DNA from: Methylotenera oryzisoli
GTDB lineage: Bacteria > Pseudomonadota > Gammaproteobacteria > Burkholderiales > Methylophilaceae
Assembly (NCBI GenBank): GCA_945881735.1
Contig: CAMCVF010000001.1
Span: 248,001-312,000 of the forward strand
Length of the DNA stretch: 64,000 nucleotides
Direction of reading: 5' to 3'
Below, in pieces: positions 29,248 to 40,650 of the stretch (position 1 is its first letter; each line of letters begins with the position of its first letter). Below the pieces are notes generated by a model. The model did not search any database. It worked only from the letters and a program-made list of their open reading frames with translations, and was not told the DNA's origin. Position numbers and translations under genes: made by a program.

Positions 29248-29296
29248 TGGTACCCTTTTCTTATCTATCTTGCATTTTAACAAAGCTCAAGCTATG

Positions 29297-30463
29297 TTAA
29301 TCGGCTTGTTTGCGTAAAAATGCAGGAATATCATATTCTTCTACACCTGACATTTTCATCGCCTCAACCTGTACGCGACGATTGTTTTGACTAAACACCG
29401 CTGGTGCTTCATCTTCTACTTCACCACCCACAAATACTGGCTGACTATTAGTACCTGTCATCAATGTAGTCATCACGCGTAATTCAGGCTTAGCTTGGCG
29501 ACGTGCAACAGCACCGTTTAAACCAGTTGCTACCATTGTTACGCGTAAACGATCACCCATATTTTCATCAACCACGTTGCCCACAATCACGGTTGCATCT
29601 TCTGCCGTAAAAGCTTTAATGGTGTTCATCACGTCATAGTACTCTTTCATTTTAAAGCTAGCACTAGCGGTAATATTTACTAAAACGCCACGCGCGTTAG
29701 CTAAGTTGACGTCTTCTAACAATGGGCTAGCAACAGCTTGCTCTGCAGCGATATTGGCTCGGTTAGGACCGCTTGCTTCAGCAGAGCCCATCATCGCCAT
29801 GCCCATTTCACTCATCACTGTACGTACATCAGCAAAGTCTACGTTAACCAAACCTGGGCAATTAATAATCTCAGCAATTCCTGAAACAGCATTATGCAGT
29901 ACATCGTTCGCCGCGCTGAATGCTTCTGTAAAAGGTACATCTTCACCCAACACTTCCATCAATTTTTCATTTGGAATCACAATCAGTGAATCCACATGCT
30001 GTGAAAGCTCCTCTAAGCCTTCTGCTGCCACTTTGGTACGTTTGCCTTCAAAGGCAAACGGTTTAGTGACTACGGCAACAGTTAGAATGCCCATTTCTTT
30101 GGCAACTTCGGCAATAATTGGCGCAGCACCTGTACCTGTGCCACCGCCCATGCCTGCTGTGATAAACAACATATCAGCACCATCAATCATTTCTGCAATG
30201 CGGTCACGGTCTTCTAAAGCGGCGTCGCGACCTACTTCTGGTTTAGCGCCCGCACCTAAACCCTTAGTAATATCGCTACCAATTTGTAAAGTTTTAGAAG
30301 CAGAGCTTTTCTTTAAAGCTTGTGCATCGGTATTGGCGCTAATAAATTCCACACCTACTACGTTTTTGCTAATCATGTGGTTGATTGCATTACCGCCGCA
30401 ACCGCCTACGCCAATAACCTTGATAACCGCTTCTTGTGAATCTTTTTCCATAATTTCAAACAT
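29297..30463 (-). CDS. ftsZ: Cell division GTPase FtsZ
   Basis: Tubulin-like GTPase forming the division ring. 388 residues. Nucleotide-binding parts: GVGGCGGNAINHM near 18-30 and GGGTGTG at 106-112; the T7 loop NVDFADVRTVMSEMGMA is near 207-223. The conserved C-terminal peptide DIPAFLRKQ (378-386) that binds FtsA and ZipA is intact. A first start at MFEIMEKDS is used; an ATG five codons in is also possible. It follows ftsA after 74 bases and precedes lpxC. SlmA and other regulators in the genome act on this protein. Confidence 0.98.
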   Translation of the reverse strand: MFEIMEKDSQEAVIKVIGVGGCGGNAINHMISKNVVGVEFISANTDAQALKKSSASKTLQIGSDITKGLGAGAKPEVGRDAALEDRDRIAEMIDGADMLFITAGMGGGTGTGAAPIIAEVAKEMGILTVAVVTKPFAFEGKRTKVAAEGLEELSQHVDSLIVIPNEKLMEVLGEDVPFTEAFSAANDVLHNAVSGIAEIINCPGLVNVDFADVRTVMSEMGMAMMGSAEASGPNRANIAAEQAVASPLLEDVNLANARGVLVNITASASFKMKEYYDVMNTIKAFTAEDATVIVGNVVDENMGDRLRVTMVATGLNGAVARRQAKPELRVMTTLMTGTNSQPVFVGGEVEDEAPAVFSQNNRRVQVEAMKMSGVEEYDIPAFLRKQAD

Positions 30464-30537
30464 CTCAATTTCTCCTTTTTGCCTTGATATTTGCGATTAA
30501 CTTGCGTTAAACGCTGCCCTGTTTCAACAACTTAATA

Positions 30538-31779
30538 TTAAAAATTACCTTGAAACCAACTCTTCATTTTTTCAAACAGTCTGGTGACTGAATTTGATTC
30601 CATTTGCCCACTTATTTGACGCTCTAACTGCTGCTTGCCCATCAAAATCAAACCTACCGCTGTAGCATAACGCGGATTGCTTACCACTTCGGACAAACCA
30701 CCGACATAACGTGGCATGCCTAAACGCACTGGCATGTGAAAAATCTCTTCGCCTAGCTCAATCATGCCACGCATCATGGATGAGCCACCTGTAATGACGA
30801 TGCCAGAAGCAATCATTTCTTCCATGCCGCTGCGTCGTAACTCTTGTAATACAAATTCATAAAGCTCTACCATGCGTGGCTCAATCACTTCTGCTAGCGT
30901 TTGCACTGATAATTGGCGGGCTTCGCGTCCATCTACACCTGGTACCTCTACGATTTCGCGCGCATCGGCTAATTGACGTAGCGCAATACCATGCTTCACT
31001 TTAATATCCTCTGCGGATTGTGTTGGCGTGCGGAAAGCAATGGCTACGTCATTGGTAATTTGGTCACCAGCTATGGGGATGACAGCTGTGTGGCGTATAG
31101 ACCCGTTTTTAAACACAGCAATATCGGTTGTACCGCCACCGATATCTACAATGCAAACACCTAAATCTTTTTCATCATCAGTTAGCACAGCTACGCTTGA
31201 CGCCAATGGCTGTAAAATCAAATCACTTACTTCTAAACCGCAACGCTTAATACATTTAACAATATTTTGTGCAGCGGCTACAGCGCCAGTCACGATATGC
31301 ACTTTGGCCTCTAACTTCATGCCGCTCATGCCTAAAGGGTCGCGCACGTCATCTTGGCCATCAATAATGAATTCTTGCGTCAGGATATGCAGAATTTGCT
31401 GATCAGCTGGCAAAGCAATGGCGCGAGCTGTTTCTACCACACGATCAATATCCATTTGCGTGACTTCGGCCTCTTTAATTTTGACCATACCGTGCGAATT
31501 GAGGCTTTTTATATGACTGCCCGCAATGCCAGTAAATACAGCATTAATCTTGCAATCCGCCATTAATTCCGCTTCTTCAATCGAACGCTGAATGGCTTGC
31601 ATAGTGGAATCAATATTAATCACAACACCTTTTTTTAAGCCGCGCGATACATGTTGACCAAGGCCAATAACCTTTAATGTACCCTCAGGCAACAGCTCGG
31701 CCACAATGGTCACAATCTTCGATGTGCCGATATCTAACCCCACAATTAGGTTTTTATCTTCACGGACCTTACTCATCAT
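30538..31779 (-). CDS. ftsA: Cell division protein FtsA
   Basis: Actin-like ATPase that tethers FtsZ to the membrane and recruits later division proteins. 413 residues. The ATPase begins LIVGLDIGTSKIVTIVAEL near residue 11; VCIVDIGGGTTDIAVFKNGS is the second phosphate loop near 205; IVITGGSSMMRGM is near 320. The C-terminal amphipathic membrane-targeting helix LFEKMKSWFQGNF is present. It sits between ftsQ and ftsZ as expected. Confidence 0.97.
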   Translation of the reverse strand: MMSKVREDKNLIVGLDIGTSKIVTIVAELLPEGTLKVIGLGQHVSRGLKKGVVINIDSTMQAIQRSIEEAELMADCKINAVFTGIAGSHIKSLNSHGMVKIKEAEVTQMDIDRVVETARAIALPADQQILHILTQEFIIDGQDDVRDPLGMSGMKLEAKVHIVTGAVAAAQNIVKCIKRCGLEVSDLILQPLASSVAVLTDDEKDLGVCIVDIGGGTTDIAVFKNGSIRHTAVIPIAGDQITNDVAIAFRTPTQSAEDIKVKHGIALRQLADAREIVEVPGVDGREARQLSVQTLAEVIEPRMVELYEFVLQELRRSGMEEMIASGIVITGGSSMMRGMIELGEEIFHMPVRLGMPRYVGGLSEVVSNPRYATAVGLILMGKQQLERQISGQMESNSVTRLFEKMKSWFQGNF

Positions 31780-31809
31780 TTACTCCCTTTTTCATTTTTA
31801 ACCCTTAAC

Positions 31810-32625
31810 CTAAACAACACTTGCGGCCGTTGCTGGAGCCATAGTTATTGGCTTGGCTTTAATCGCTGGTGGCGCTGTTTTTATTGGCAAATCTTTGGCT
31901 GCCAACTTTTTAATTGATACTGTATTCAAGCCAGCAGGCTTGCGTACGGCAAAGCCATTTGGATAACGTAAATCGGCATAAGCCACTTGAACATTTAATT
32001 GGCTCAGCGTGGATTGATAGGCACCAGCAAACATTTTCAAACGCGCATCCATATCCAAACGTCCCAACGCAATTAACAAACCTTTATCGGTTTTAATCTC
32101 CCAAGAGCGGCGCGGTGATAACGTCACTTGCGCGATTTTTATATTGGCTTGATTCAAAATCTGGCTATAACTGCCATAACTTTTGGTCACTTCCATCACG
32201 CCATCCCGCGGGCCGTAAAACACTGGCAATTCGGCATCTGTAGCAGCTTGAAACAACTCACCGTGCGTATTCACCAGCGCAATATTGCCCCAGCGTGCCA
32301 GTGCTTGATGTTCCTCAATTGCTACTTCTAGCTTATCTGGCCAGCGACGGCGCACACTGACTAAGTGCGCCCAGGGGAGCTTTTGAAACGCATCGCGTGC
32401 TTTTACTAAATCCAAGGTAAAAAAGTTCCCTTTTAAATGCTTAGCCACTATTAGCTTGATTTGCTCACGATTCACATGCGCTAACTGCCCATCAATTTTC
32501 ACTTCGCGAAGCGGAAAAATAGGCAGATGAACTACCACAAAAACCAAGGCGTATAGCATCAACACCACCGATATGGCGTATAGCAAATTGGCAAGCCAAT
32601 TAAGTAGGCCGGGCTTATCCCACAT
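31810..32625 (-). CDS. ftsQ: Cell division protein FtsQ
   Basis: Bitopic inner-membrane protein linking early and late division proteins with FtsB and FtsL. 271 residues: membrane helix at about 15-34 ([20 protein letters not shown]), POTRA domain at about 36-105 ([20 protein letters not shown] then [19 protein letters not shown]) and the beta domain after it. The start overlaps the ddlB end by 11 bases. The C-terminal Ala/Pro/Lys-rich tail from about 235 is low complexity and probably unstructured. Confidence 0.94.
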   Translation of the reverse strand: MWDKPGLLNWLANLLYAISVVLMLYALVFVVVHLPIFPLREVKIDGQLAHVNREQIKLIVAKHLKGNFFTLDLVKARDAFQKLPWAHLVSVRRRWPDKLEVAIEEHQALARWGNIALVNTHGELFQAATDAELPVFYGPRDGVMEVTKSYGSYSQILNQANIKIAQVTLSPRRSWEIKTDKGLLIALGRLDMDARLKMFAGAYQSTLSQLNVQVAYADLRYPNGFAVRKPAGLNTVSIKKLAAKDLPIKTAPPAIKAKPITMAPATAASVV

Positions 32626-33547
32626 TCTTGTGATCCAGTGTCATGCTTAAAATATTAATTACCAATTCATCAAAGCTAATACCCGCGGCTTTAGCAGCCA
32701 TTGGCACTAAGCTATGATCTGTCATGCCTGGGCTGGTATTTACTTCCAAAAAATAATGTTTTGGCTCTTTATTTCCTTCTGGCTCATCCATTAGAAAATC
32801 CACTCGGCCCCAACCACTGCAACCAATGGCGCGGAATGCCTGCATTGCTTCTTGCTGAATTAGCTTTTCTTTTTCTGCACTCAAACCACTGGGGCAGAGG
32901 TATTCCGTGTCATCGCGCAAATATTTTGCTTCAAAATCATAAAAGTCATTTTTAGGTACGATTCTAATAATGGGCAAAGCTTCATCGCCTAAAATACCCA
33001 CGGTATATTCACCGCCACCCACAAATTGCTCTGCAATTACTAGCGAATCAGCCTTTGCCGCCAATTCATAACCCGCTTTTAATCCGCCAGCCGTTTTCAC
33101 TTTGCTAATGCCAATACTAGAGCCTTCATTGGCGGGTTTTACAAATAGCGGCAAGCCCAGTTTTTGCTCAATGACCCCAAAATCACTTTTTTCAGTCACC
33201 ACTTCAAAATTAGGCGTGGGAATACCAACCGCGCGCCACATTAATTTAGTGCGCCATTTATCCATGCCCAAGCTTGATGCCATGACGCCGCTACCCGTAA
33301 ACGGAATTTCCATTAATTCCAGCGCGCCCTGAATTGTGCCATCTTCACCATAGCGGCCGTGCAGCGAAATAAAGGCGCGATCAAATTGGCTTATTTCACT
33401 CAAAGCTTGCATTGCTGGGTCAAACGCTACAACATTTACACCTTGACGTTTTAACGAAGCCAACACGGCGGAGCCGCTTTTAATCGACACTTCACGCTCG
33501 CCTGATTTGCCTCCAAACATTACAGCTACTTTTCCAAATTTATTCAT
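32615..33547 (-). CDS. ddlB: D-alanine--D-alanine ligase
   Basis: ATP-grasp enzyme that makes D-Ala-D-Ala for the peptidoglycan stem. 310 residues from the ATG at 33547 ([20 protein letters not shown]); a GTG four codons earlier is an alternative. Family motifs: [12 protein letters not shown], the [20 protein letters not shown] segment near 58-77, [17 protein letters not shown] near 137-153, and [19 protein letters not shown] near 275-293. It overlaps the murB end by 8 bases, and ftsQ starts inside its end. Position between murB and ftsQ supports the ddlB rather than the ddlA designation. Confidence 0.96.
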   Translation of the reverse strand: MNKFGKVAVMFGGKSGEREVSIKSGSAVLASLKRQGVNVVAFDPAMQALSEISQFDRAFISLHGRYGEDGTIQGALELMEIPFTGSGVMASSLGMDKWRTKLMWRAVGIPTPNFEVVTEKSDFGVIEQKLGLPLFVKPANEGSSIGISKVKTAGGLKAGYELAAKADSLVIAEQFVGGGEYTVGILGDEALPIIRIVPKNDFYDFEAKYLRDDTEYLCPSGLSAEKEKLIQQEAMQAFRAIGCSGWGRVDFLMDEPEGNKEPKHYFLEVNTSPGMTDHSLVPMAAKAAGISFDELVINILSMTLDHKNVG

Positions 33548-34439
33548 TGCTGTACACACCGATTACCCTTACCTCTTGTTGTAATAGCACGCCATGCTTT
33601 TTCAAAACCACGTCTTTCATATGGATAATCAATTGTTCAATATCCAACGCCGTACAATCGCCCACATTTACAATAAAATTGGCATGCTTGGGTGACACTT
33701 GCGCACCACCAATTTGATAGCCTTTTAAACCACTTGCCTCAATTAATCGTGCCGCAAAATCGCTCGGTGGGTTTCTGAAAGTAGAACCTGCGCTAGGCAA
33801 ATTAAGTGGCTGGCTAGCCAAACGTGTTGCCAATAAGTTTTTAATTTTTTTAAGCGAATCGTTCACATTGCCGATTTCTAGCTGAAACCATGCCCCTAAA
33901 AACCATTCATCAGGCACAGGCATTTCCACATGGCGATAGCTGCCAATAAATTCTGAAGCATTTCGCACATGCGTCTCACCATTTCTATCAATGGTTAATA
34001 CTTGGTGCACAATATTCCATGTTTCACCGCCATAACATCCGGCATTCATTGCTAGCGCGCCGCCAACCGTACCTGGAATGCCAGCCATAAATTCAGCCCC
34101 TTCTTTTGCGTTGCTAGCACTAAATCGCGCTAATTTTGCGCAAGTCACACCCGCCTCAGCGTAAATATATTGGCCATCCATACGCAAATCATTTAAGGCT
34201 TGATGCATGATTACAACCGTGCCTATCACGCCGCCGTCGCGCACCAGTAAATTACTGCCCAAACCCATAAAAACAATGGGCTCAGCATGATCTAAAGTTT
34301 GCAAAAATGCTTGTAATTCGTTTAAGCTTTCTGCAATAAATACGCGATCTGCTCGCCCACCTACGCGCCAGCTTGTGTAACGTGCCAATGGCTCGTTTTT
34401 CAACAGTTGCGATTTAGCTTGTTGAATAGCTTGCGTCAT
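33540..34439 (-). CDS. murB: UDP-N-acetylenolpyruvoylglucosamine reductase
   Basis: Flavoenzyme that reduces UDP-GlcNAc-enolpyruvate to UDP-MurNAc with NADPH. 299 residues. FAD-binding parts: [14 protein letters not shown] near residue 20, [12 protein letters not shown] near 59, and [20 protein letters not shown] near 118-137. The catalytic serine-containing segment [11 protein letters not shown] near 215 and the C-terminal glutamate LQQEVRVIG mark the type I enzyme, although compact. Starts one base before the murC stop ends, with translational coupling likely. Confidence 0.96.
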   Translation of the reverse strand: MTQAIQQAKSQLLKNEPLARYTSWRVGGRADRVFIAESLNELQAFLQTLDHAEPIVFMGLGSNLLVRDGGVIGTVVIMHQALNDLRMDGQYIYAEAGVTCAKLARFSASNAKEGAEFMAGIPGTVGGALAMNAGCYGGETWNIVHQVLTIDRNGETHVRNASEFIGSYRHVEMPVPDEWFLGAWFQLEIGNVNDSLKKIKNLLATRLASQPLNLPSAGSTFRNPPSDFAARLIEASGLKGYQIGGAQVSPKHANFIVNVGDCTALDIEQLIIHMKDVVLKKHGVLLQQEVRVIGVYSNE

Positions 34440-35875
34440 TAACTGACTAACTCCTTATTTTGCGCAGTCGCTTGTTCTTTGGTTTTTGCTGCTACCTGCC
34501 CAATTGAGCCGGCACCCATCACAATTACTACGTCACCCGCTTTAACCACGCTTAAAATAGCCGCTGGAAGCGCATCTGTGCTTTCTACAAATTGCGGCTC
34601 TAACTTTCCCGCTAAACGGATTGAGCGAATTAAGCTGCGCGTATCGGCGGCTACAATTGGTGTTTCGCCTGCTGAATAAACTTCAGTCAGCAATACCGCA
34701 TCAACTGTGGAAAGCACGCGCACAAAATCCTCAAAACAATCTCTTGTTCTTGTATATCGATGTGGCTGAAATGCCATCAATAAACGCCTATCTGGAAAAG
34801 CTCCGCGAGCGGCGTCGATTACCGCTTGTATTTCAACTGGGTGGTGGCCGTAATCATCGATAAGCGTAAATGAACCGCCAGTTTTTTTTGCATCTGTATG
34901 ATTAATGGCAATTTCACCGTAGCGCTCAAAACGTCTACCCACACCTTTAAATTCGGCTAAGGCTTTAATAATCGCGGCATCGCTTACGTTTAATTCGCTG
35001 GCGATCGCAATCGCTGCCAACGCATTCAAAACATAATGGTTACCTGGTAAATTAAGCGTGACATCAAACGTTGTCGTCACGCCATTAATACGCTCAACCG
35101 TAAAATTCATTTGGCCGTTATCGGCACGCACGTTTTTAGCTCGAATGCGCGCATCTTCACTCATACCATAAGTCATAATAGGTTTAGTGATGCGTGGTAA
35201 TATTTCACGGATATTGGCGTCATCAATACACAGCACCGCCATGCCCCAAAAAGGCAATTGCTGCAAAAACTCTACAAACGCGCTTTTTAGTTTTTCAAAG
35301 CTATGTTCGTAAGTATCCATGTGGTCTTGATCGATATTAGTCACCACCGCCATCACTGGTGTTAAGTGCAAAAATGACGCATCGGATTCATCTGCCTCGG
35401 CCACAATATATTCGCCCGAACCCAAGCGCGCATTGGCGCTGGCGGCTTCTAACTTGCCTCCAATTACAAAGGTTGGATCCATGCCTGCTTCATTCAAAAT
35501 ACTGGCAATTAAGCTGGTGGTCGTTGTTTTGCCATGTGTGCCAGCTACCGCAATGCCTTGCCTAAAGCGCATTAATTCAGCCAACATCAATGCACGCGGC
35601 ACTACTGGAATGTTTTTTGCGCGCGCCGCAATCACTTCAGGATTCGCTTCGTTGACTGCGCTCGACACCACTACTACATCCGCATTTTTTAGGTTTTCTG
35701 TAGCATGGCCTTGGTATACTGTTGCACCAAAACCAGCCAAGCGCTTAGTAGCCGCATTGCTAGCTAAATCAGAGCCTGACACTTGAAAATCCAGATTAAT
35801 CAACACCTCAGCAATGCCGCTCATGCCTGCGCCGCCGATGCCAATGAAGTGGATGTTTTTTACCTTGTGTTTCAT
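34439..35875 (-). CDS. murC: UDP-N-acetylmuramate--L-alanine ligase
   Basis: ATP-dependent ligase adding L-alanine to UDP-MurNAc. 478 residues from [20 protein letters not shown]; the frame extends six codons further upstream but the ATG at 35875 overlaps the murG stop as ATGA and is favoured. P-loop: GTHGKTT at 112-118. The nucleotide-binding and substrate blocks [28 protein letters not shown] and [16 protein letters not shown] are present. The order murG-murC-murB-ddlB is the classical dcw order. Confidence 0.97.
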   Translation of the reverse strand: MKHKVKNIHFIGIGGAGMSGIAEVLINLDFQVSGSDLASNAATKRLAGFGATVYQGHATENLKNADVVVVSSAVNEANPEVIAARAKNIPVVPRALMLAELMRFRQGIAVAGTHGKTTTTSLIASILNEAGMDPTFVIGGKLEAASANARLGSGEYIVAEADESDASFLHLTPVMAVVTNIDQDHMDTYEHSFEKLKSAFVEFLQQLPFWGMAVLCIDDANIREILPRITKPIMTYGMSEDARIRAKNVRADNGQMNFTVERINGVTTTFDVTLNLPGNHYVLNALAAIAIASELNVSDAAIIKALAEFKGVGRRFERYGEIAINHTDAKKTGGSFTLIDDYGHHPVEIQAVIDAARGAFPDRRLLMAFQPHRYTRTRDCFEDFVRVLSTVDAVLLTEVYSAGETPIVAADTRSLIRSIRLAGKLEPQFVESTDALPAAILSVVKAGDVVIVMGAGSIGQVAAKTKEQATAQNKELVS

Positions 35876-36963
35876 AGCGCCAACTCCATACAAATTTTTG
35901 CAACCGTCGCTGTCGCTTCTGGTTTGGAGAGTTGCTTCGCTTTAATTGCCATCTCTAGGCAAAGTTTACGAGTTAAGCCACTCAACATTTCGGTGGCTTT
36001 TTGCACACTAAATTCTGTTTGTTGAATCAATTTAGCAGCGCCCGCATCACTTAAATATTGTGCGTTGTAGGTTTGGTGATCATCCACTGCAAATGGGAAC
36101 GGCACCAAAATACTCGCCACGCCGACACACGCTAACTCGGCTATTGTTAAGGCACCTGCGCGACAAATCACGATATCGGCCCAAGCATACATTTCAGCCA
36201 TATTAATGATAAATGCCTTCGCATCGACCTGCACGTTAGCGGATTGATAGTTGACTTGCAAAGCCGCAATATGTTTTTCACCCGCTTGATGCACAACCTC
36301 AAATTGACCTTTAGGTAAATTAGCCAAGGCTTTTGGTAATACATCGTTTAATGCAGCCGCACCTAAACTACCGCCGACTACTAGTAAATTTAGCTTGCCT
36401 ATTCGCTGCCCGTATCTTTGCTCTGGCGTTGCTAATTGCGTTATTTCTTTGCGCACAGGATTGCCAACCAATAAGGCTTTTTCGCTAAAGACTGAAGGAA
36501 ATGCCGCCAAGGTTTTATCAGCAATTAAGCTCAAGGATTTATTAGTTAAACCTGCTATCGAATTCTGCTCGTGAATGACCAAAGGCTTGCCCAGCAACTT
36601 AGCCATCATGCCGCCCGGAAAGGCCGCAAAGCCGCCCATGCCCAAAACCACATCTGGTTGATGTTGACGAATAGCTGCAAAGCTTTGCTTAAAAGCAATC
36701 GCTAATTTATAGGGTAATAAAAGCCAGCCTAATAGGCCTTTGCCGCGCACACCGCGCATCATAATAGTGGCTGTTTTATAATTTTTACCTACTATTAGTC
36801 GGTTTTCCATACCGCCTGCTGTGCACAACCACACTACATTCCAGCCATGCTCTTTTAAGTAATCGGCAACCGCCATAGCGGGGTAGACATGACCACCAGT
36901 GCCACCAGCCATAATTAGGATAGTGAATTTGCCAAACTGGGTAACAGGACTGTGTAACATCAT
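35872..36963 (-). CDS. murG: Undecaprenyl-PP-MurNAc-pentapeptide GlcNAc transferase
   Basis: Peripheral inner-membrane transferase that adds GlcNAc to lipid I, giving lipid II. 363 residues, GT-B fold, family GT28. Glycine-rich N-terminal loop [16 protein letters not shown] near 18-33; [17 protein letters not shown] near 193-209; donor site [20 protein letters not shown] near 266-285, and [16 protein letters not shown]. It overlaps ftsW by 4 bases (ATGA) and murC likewise, so these genes are tightly coupled. Confidence 0.97.
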   Translation of the reverse strand: MMLHSPVTQFGKFTILIMAGGTGGHVYPAMAVADYLKEHGWNVVWLCTAGGMENRLIVGKNYKTATIMMRGVRGKGLLGWLLLPYKLAIAFKQSFAAIRQHQPDVVLGMGGFAAFPGGMMAKLLGKPLVIHEQNSIAGLTNKSLSLIADKTLAAFPSVFSEKALLVGNPVRKEITQLATPEQRYGQRIGKLNLLVVGGSLGAAALNDVLPKALANLPKGQFEVVHQAGEKHIAALQVNYQSANVQVDAKAFIINMAEMYAWADIVICRAGALTIAELACVGVASILVPFPFAVDDHQTYNAQYLSDAGAAKLIQQTEFSVQKATEMLSGLTRKLCLEMAIKAKQLSKPEATATVAKICMELAL

Positions 36964-38126
36964 GCTGGCAAACCCTTATGTAGTCGGCGATTTTCATAAT
37001 CGATACGCAGCAGCACTGCCATCGCAATACAATTGGCCAAAATACCGCTACCACCAAATGAAAGCAATGGAAGCGTTAAGCCTTTAGTTGGTAACACTCC
37101 CATATTCACGCCAATATTAATAATGGCCTGTGCGCCAATCCAAACGCCTAAACCTTGTGCCAGCAATGCGGCAAAGTAGCGCTCGTTGGCGACAGCCTCT
37201 TTGCCAATTCCAAAGGCGCGAATAACAATCCAGCTAAATAATCCCAAAACTGTTAATACGCCAACAAATCCCAACTCTTCTGCAATCACAGCCAATAAAA
37301 AGTCGGTATGCGCTTCTGGTAAATAGAGTAGTTTTTCAACGCTAGCTCCTAAGCCAACTCCAAACCATTCACCACGACCAAAGGCAATTAGCGCGTGAGA
37401 AAGTTGGTAACCTTTACCATAAGGGTCAGCCCAAGGGTCCATAAAACCAATTACGCGCTGCATGCGATAAGGCGAGCTTACAATTAGCACATAAATGGCA
37501 ACTGGTAGCAGGGTAAGCAAGGCAATAAAGATTTTGACGTTAATGCCGCCAAGCCAAAGGATTGAAATGGAGATGGCGGCGATTACAGTAAATGCGCCAA
37601 AATCCGGTTCACGCAATAATAGAAAACCTACCAGCACCATCACTACCGCCATCGGCAAAAAGCCACGCATAATGCTATCCATTTGTGGCGCTTTGCGCAC
37701 GGCGTAATCGGCCACGTACATAGCAGCAAACAGCTTAACTAACTCTGATGGCTGTAGATTAATCACAAATAAAGATAGCCAGCGTTGACTGCCATTCACA
37801 TTGCGGCCTACGCCCGGAATCAACACCAACATCAGTAAAAATAACCCTGATAAAAATAGGTAAGGCGCCATTTTCTGCCACCATGCAACGGGAATTTGAA
37901 ACGAAACTGCGCCTACCATTAATCCCAATACAATGAAAATACTTTGGCGAATTAAATAGTAGACACTTTGATGACCTAGGGCTTTATCGGCCTCGGCAAT
38001 TGCAATAGAAGCCGAATACACCATGACCAAGCCCAAGCCTAGCAAAATCAAGGTTACCCATAGCAACATTTGATCGTAATTGGCGGCATTGATACGCTCA
38101 CGACTGTGCATCAACGGCGCTAACAT
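36960..38126 (-). CDS. ftsW: Septal peptidoglycan polymerase FtsW (SEDS family)
   Basis: Multipass membrane glycosyltransferase that polymerises lipid II at the septum together with FtsI. 388 residues from ATG 38126, 10 bases after the murD stop; the frame is open 49 codons further upstream, but that part overlaps murD and lacks membrane character. About 10 membrane helices. SEDS hallmarks: [11 protein letters not shown] near 36, [20 protein letters not shown] near 125-145, [32 protein letters not shown], and [20 protein letters not shown] near the end. Confidence 0.95.
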   Translation of the reverse strand: MLAPLMHSRERINAANYDQMLLWVTLILLGLGLVMVYSASIAIAEADKALGHQSVYYLIRQSIFIVLGLMVGAVSFQIPVAWWQKMAPYLFLSGLFLLMLVLIPGVGRNVNGSQRWLSLFVINLQPSELVKLFAAMYVADYAVRKAPQMDSIMRGFLPMAVVMVLVGFLLLREPDFGAFTVIAAISISILWLGGINVKIFIALLTLLPVAIYVLIVSSPYRMQRVIGFMDPWADPYGKGYQLSHALIAFGRGEWFGVGLGASVEKLLYLPEAHTDFLLAVIAEELGFVGVLTVLGLFSWIVIRAFGIGKEAVANERYFAALLAQGLGVWIGAQAIINIGVNMGVLPTKGLTLPLLSFGGSGILANCIAMAVLLRIDYENRRLHKGLPA

Positions 38127-38136
38127 ATTGAAAGTT

Positions 38137-39525
38137 CTAACATGCGGCCACCCTTTGCGCTGAAAATTCTTGCAAGCGTTTAACTGTTTCAACAAACACT
38201 TCGGCGCGATGCATATAATTTTTAAACATATCAAAGCTGGCGCAAGCGGGAGATAGCAATACAGCATCACCACTTTGCGCTACTTTTTTGGCTATATTCA
38301 CTGCTTCTGGCAAGTCGGCGGCATGGTAAATCGGCACATGGCTTGGTAGCAATATAGTTTCAATTAATGCAGCATCGCGACCAATTAACACAACAGCGCG
38401 CGCGTTTTGTTGAATGGCAGGCAATAGCGGTGAGAAATCTTGACCTTTGCCATCGCCACCTGCAATCAGCACCACTTTTTGCGGTTTACCTTGTTTGGTC
38501 ATGCCTGCAATAGCAGCGCAGGTTGCGCCCACATTGGTGCCTTTTGAGTCGTCGTAATAATCCACATCATCAATATTAGCCACCCACTCCACACGATGCG
38601 GCAAGCCTTTAAAATCAATCAAGGCTTTAACGATGGATGTTTCTTCAACCCCAACTGTGTTACAAAGGGCCATTGCTGCTAGGGCGTTAGCCACATTGTG
38701 CAGACCTGTTATGCTCAATTGGCTAGACTTCATGATCTTGCGTTGACCAATGGTCAAATATGGCAAGCCTTCAAATTCGATTAAGCCAAAGTCTTGCTTT
38801 TCAACAGCGGCATTTAAGCCAAACGTCATTTTATGTTTTGCCGACATGGCCAATGTAGCGGCATCATCACGATTAAGCACAGCCACTTTAGCATGTGCCA
38901 AAATTCGTGCTTTGGCCGCAATATAGGCGCTCATATCAGCATAACGATCCATATGATCTTCACTAATATTTAGCACAGCAGCACTATCGCATTTTAGGTG
39001 ATGCGTTGTTTCCAACTGAAAACTAGAAAGCTCTAGCACATACACGTCAGGCGCTTCCATCATTAAGGCCTCTAGTACAGGCAAACCAATATTGCCCGCC
39101 ACAATCGTTTTTAAGCCTGCCTCTTTACAAATCTCACCCACTAAAGTGGTAACGGTGGTTTTGCCGTTTGAGCCAGTAATGGCGATTACTTTTGCATGTT
39201 TAGGACGATATTGCGCAAACAATTCAACATCACCAATCACTGGCACACCCTCTTTAATAGCGGCTTGCAACGCTGGCTCACTCATCGCCACACCTGGGCT
39301 AATCACAATTAAATCGGCTTGCAAAAACACATCAGGGTTAAATTTACCGGTATAAATATGCACATGTGGCATATGCTTCATCAGATAGTCCATACTGGGT
39401 GGATTAGTGCGTGAGTCGGCGACAGACAAAATGGCACTTTGGCGCTCAAGCCAATTCAAGGTTGATAAGCCTGTATCACCTAAGCCTAGCACTAGTACTT
39501 TTTTGTCTTTTAATGCAATTTTCAT
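38137..39525 (-). CDS. murD: UDP-N-acetylmuramoylalanine--D-glutamate ligase
   Basis: Adds D-glutamate to UDP-MurNAc-L-Ala using ATP. 462 residues. N-terminal nucleotide-sugar domain starts [21 protein letters not shown]-loop [14 protein letters not shown] near 117-130; [20 protein letters not shown] near 185-205; [20 protein letters not shown] near 310-330; [20 protein letters not shown] near the end. All Mur-ligase motifs are present. It lies between mraY and ftsW. Confidence 0.97.
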   Translation of the reverse strand: MKIALKDKKVLVLGLGDTGLSTLNWLERQSAILSVADSRTNPPSMDYLMKHMPHVHIYTGKFNPDVFLQADLIVISPGVAMSEPALQAAIKEGVPVIGDVELFAQYRPKHAKVIAITGSNGKTTVTTLVGEICKEAGLKTIVAGNIGLPVLEALMMEAPDVYVLELSSFQLETTHHLKCDSAAVLNISEDHMDRYADMSAYIAAKARILAHAKVAVLNRDDAATLAMSAKHKMTFGLNAAVEKQDFGLIEFEGLPYLTIGQRKIMKSSQLSITGLHNVANALAAMALCNTVGVEETSIVKALIDFKGLPHRVEWVANIDDVDYYDDSKGTNVGATCAAIAGMTKQGKPQKVVLIAGGDGKGQDFSPLLPAIQQNARAVVLIGRDAALIETILLPSHVPIYHAADLPEAVNIAKKVAQSGDAVLLSPACASFDMFKNYMHRAEVFVETVKRLQEFSAQRVAAC

Positions 39526-39546
39526 TTTTGCTTTTTTATGTTTGAC

Positions 39547-40650
39547 TCATCGTAATTTCAATGTTGCAAGGCCGATTAGCACCAACATCATGGTAATAAT
39601 CCAGAATCGCACCACAACTTGAGTCTCTTTCCAGCCTTTTTGTTCGTAATGATGATGTAGCGGTGCCATTAAAAAGATGCGTTTACCTACGCCTGTTTTA
39701 AATTTGGTGTATTTGAAATACAACACCTGCAGTGCCACAGAAAACGTTTCCATTACAAAAACGCCACCCATAATAAACAGCACGATTTCTTGGCGCACAA
39801 TAACTGCCACCACACCCAATGCAGCACCTAAGGCAAGTGCGCCTACATCACCCATAAACACTTCGGCCGGGTAGGCGTTAAACCACAAAAATCCAAGACC
39901 AGCTCCCGCCATGGCGGCGCAAAATATCATTAGCTCACCTGCACCTGCCACATAAGGAATGCCTAAGTATTTAGAGAAATATAAATGCCCTGCCACATAG
40001 GCAAATATCGCCAGCGCACTGCCCACCATCACGGTTGGCATAATCGCCAAACCATCTAGGCCGTCGGTTAAATTCACTGCATTACTACTGCCCACAATCA
40101 CTAAATACGTCAGCAAAATAAATCCAACAGCTCCCAATGGCAGCACTAGGTTTTTAATAAAAGGAAAAATCAATGTAGTTTCCACAGGGCTGCTAGATGT
40201 TTGATATAAAAATATCGCCACGCCTAGGCCAATCAAGCTTTGCCAAAAATATTTAGCTTTTGCTGATAAGCCTTTAGGATTTTTGTGAACCACTTTGCGG
40301 TAATCATCTACCCAGCCTATTGCACCAAAACCAAGTGTGGTAACCAGCACTACCCAAATATATTTATTGTGTAAATCACCCCATAAAATAGTGGCAATAC
40401 CAATAGCGACTAATATCAGTGCGCCGCCCATTGTAGGCGTACCCGCTTTTACCAAGTGTGTTTGAGGGCCATCATCACGTACAGCTTGACCTACTTTATA
40501 TTGAGTCAGCTTGCGAATCATGGTTGGCCCAACCATAAACGAGATTAGTAACGCCGTTAATGTTGCCAAGACAGAACGTAAGGTAATGTAATTAAATACG
40601 TTAAAGCCACGAATATCGTGCGCTAAATACCGAGCAAGCTCTAATAACAT
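39547..40650 (-). CDS. mraY: Phospho-N-acetylmuramoyl-pentapeptide-transferase
   Basis: Integral membrane enzyme making lipid I from UDP-MurNAc-pentapeptide and undecaprenyl phosphate. 367 residues and about 10 membrane helices. Motifs: [18 protein letters not shown] near 72-90, [20 protein letters not shown] near 113-132, [17 protein letters not shown] near 190-206, [20 protein letters not shown] near 265-285 and [20 protein letters not shown] near 325-345. Its start overlaps the murF end by 10 bases. Classical dcw position between murF and murD. Confidence 0.97.
   Translation of the reverse strand: MLLELARYLAHDIRGFNVFNYITLRSVLATLTALLISFMVGPTMIRKLTQYKVGQAVRDDGPQTHLVKAGTPTMGGALILVAIGIATILWGDLHNKYIWVVLVTTLGFGAIGWVDDYRKVVHKNPKGLSAKAKYFWQSLIGLGVAIFLYQTSSSPVETTLIFPFIKNLVLPLGAVGFILLTYLVIVGSSNAVNLTDGLDGLAIMPTVMVGSALAIFAYVAGHLYFSKYLGIPYVAGAGELMIFCAAMAGAGLGFLWFNAYPAEVFMGDVGALALGAALGVVAVIVRQEIVLFIMGGVFVMETFSVALQVLYFKYTKFKTGVGKRIFLMAPLHHHYEQKGWKETQVVVRFWIITMMLVLIGLATLKLR

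Noticed and set aside
29706-30500. Long plus-strand open frame (264 codons) opposite ftsZ
   Set aside because: Antisense to an intact ftsZ, low-complexity composition, no recognisable domain.
36960-38273. FtsW with 49 extra N-terminal residues
   Set aside because: That stretch lies antisense-free but inside the murD coding end in another frame and lacks FtsW features; the ATG 10 bases after murD fits better.
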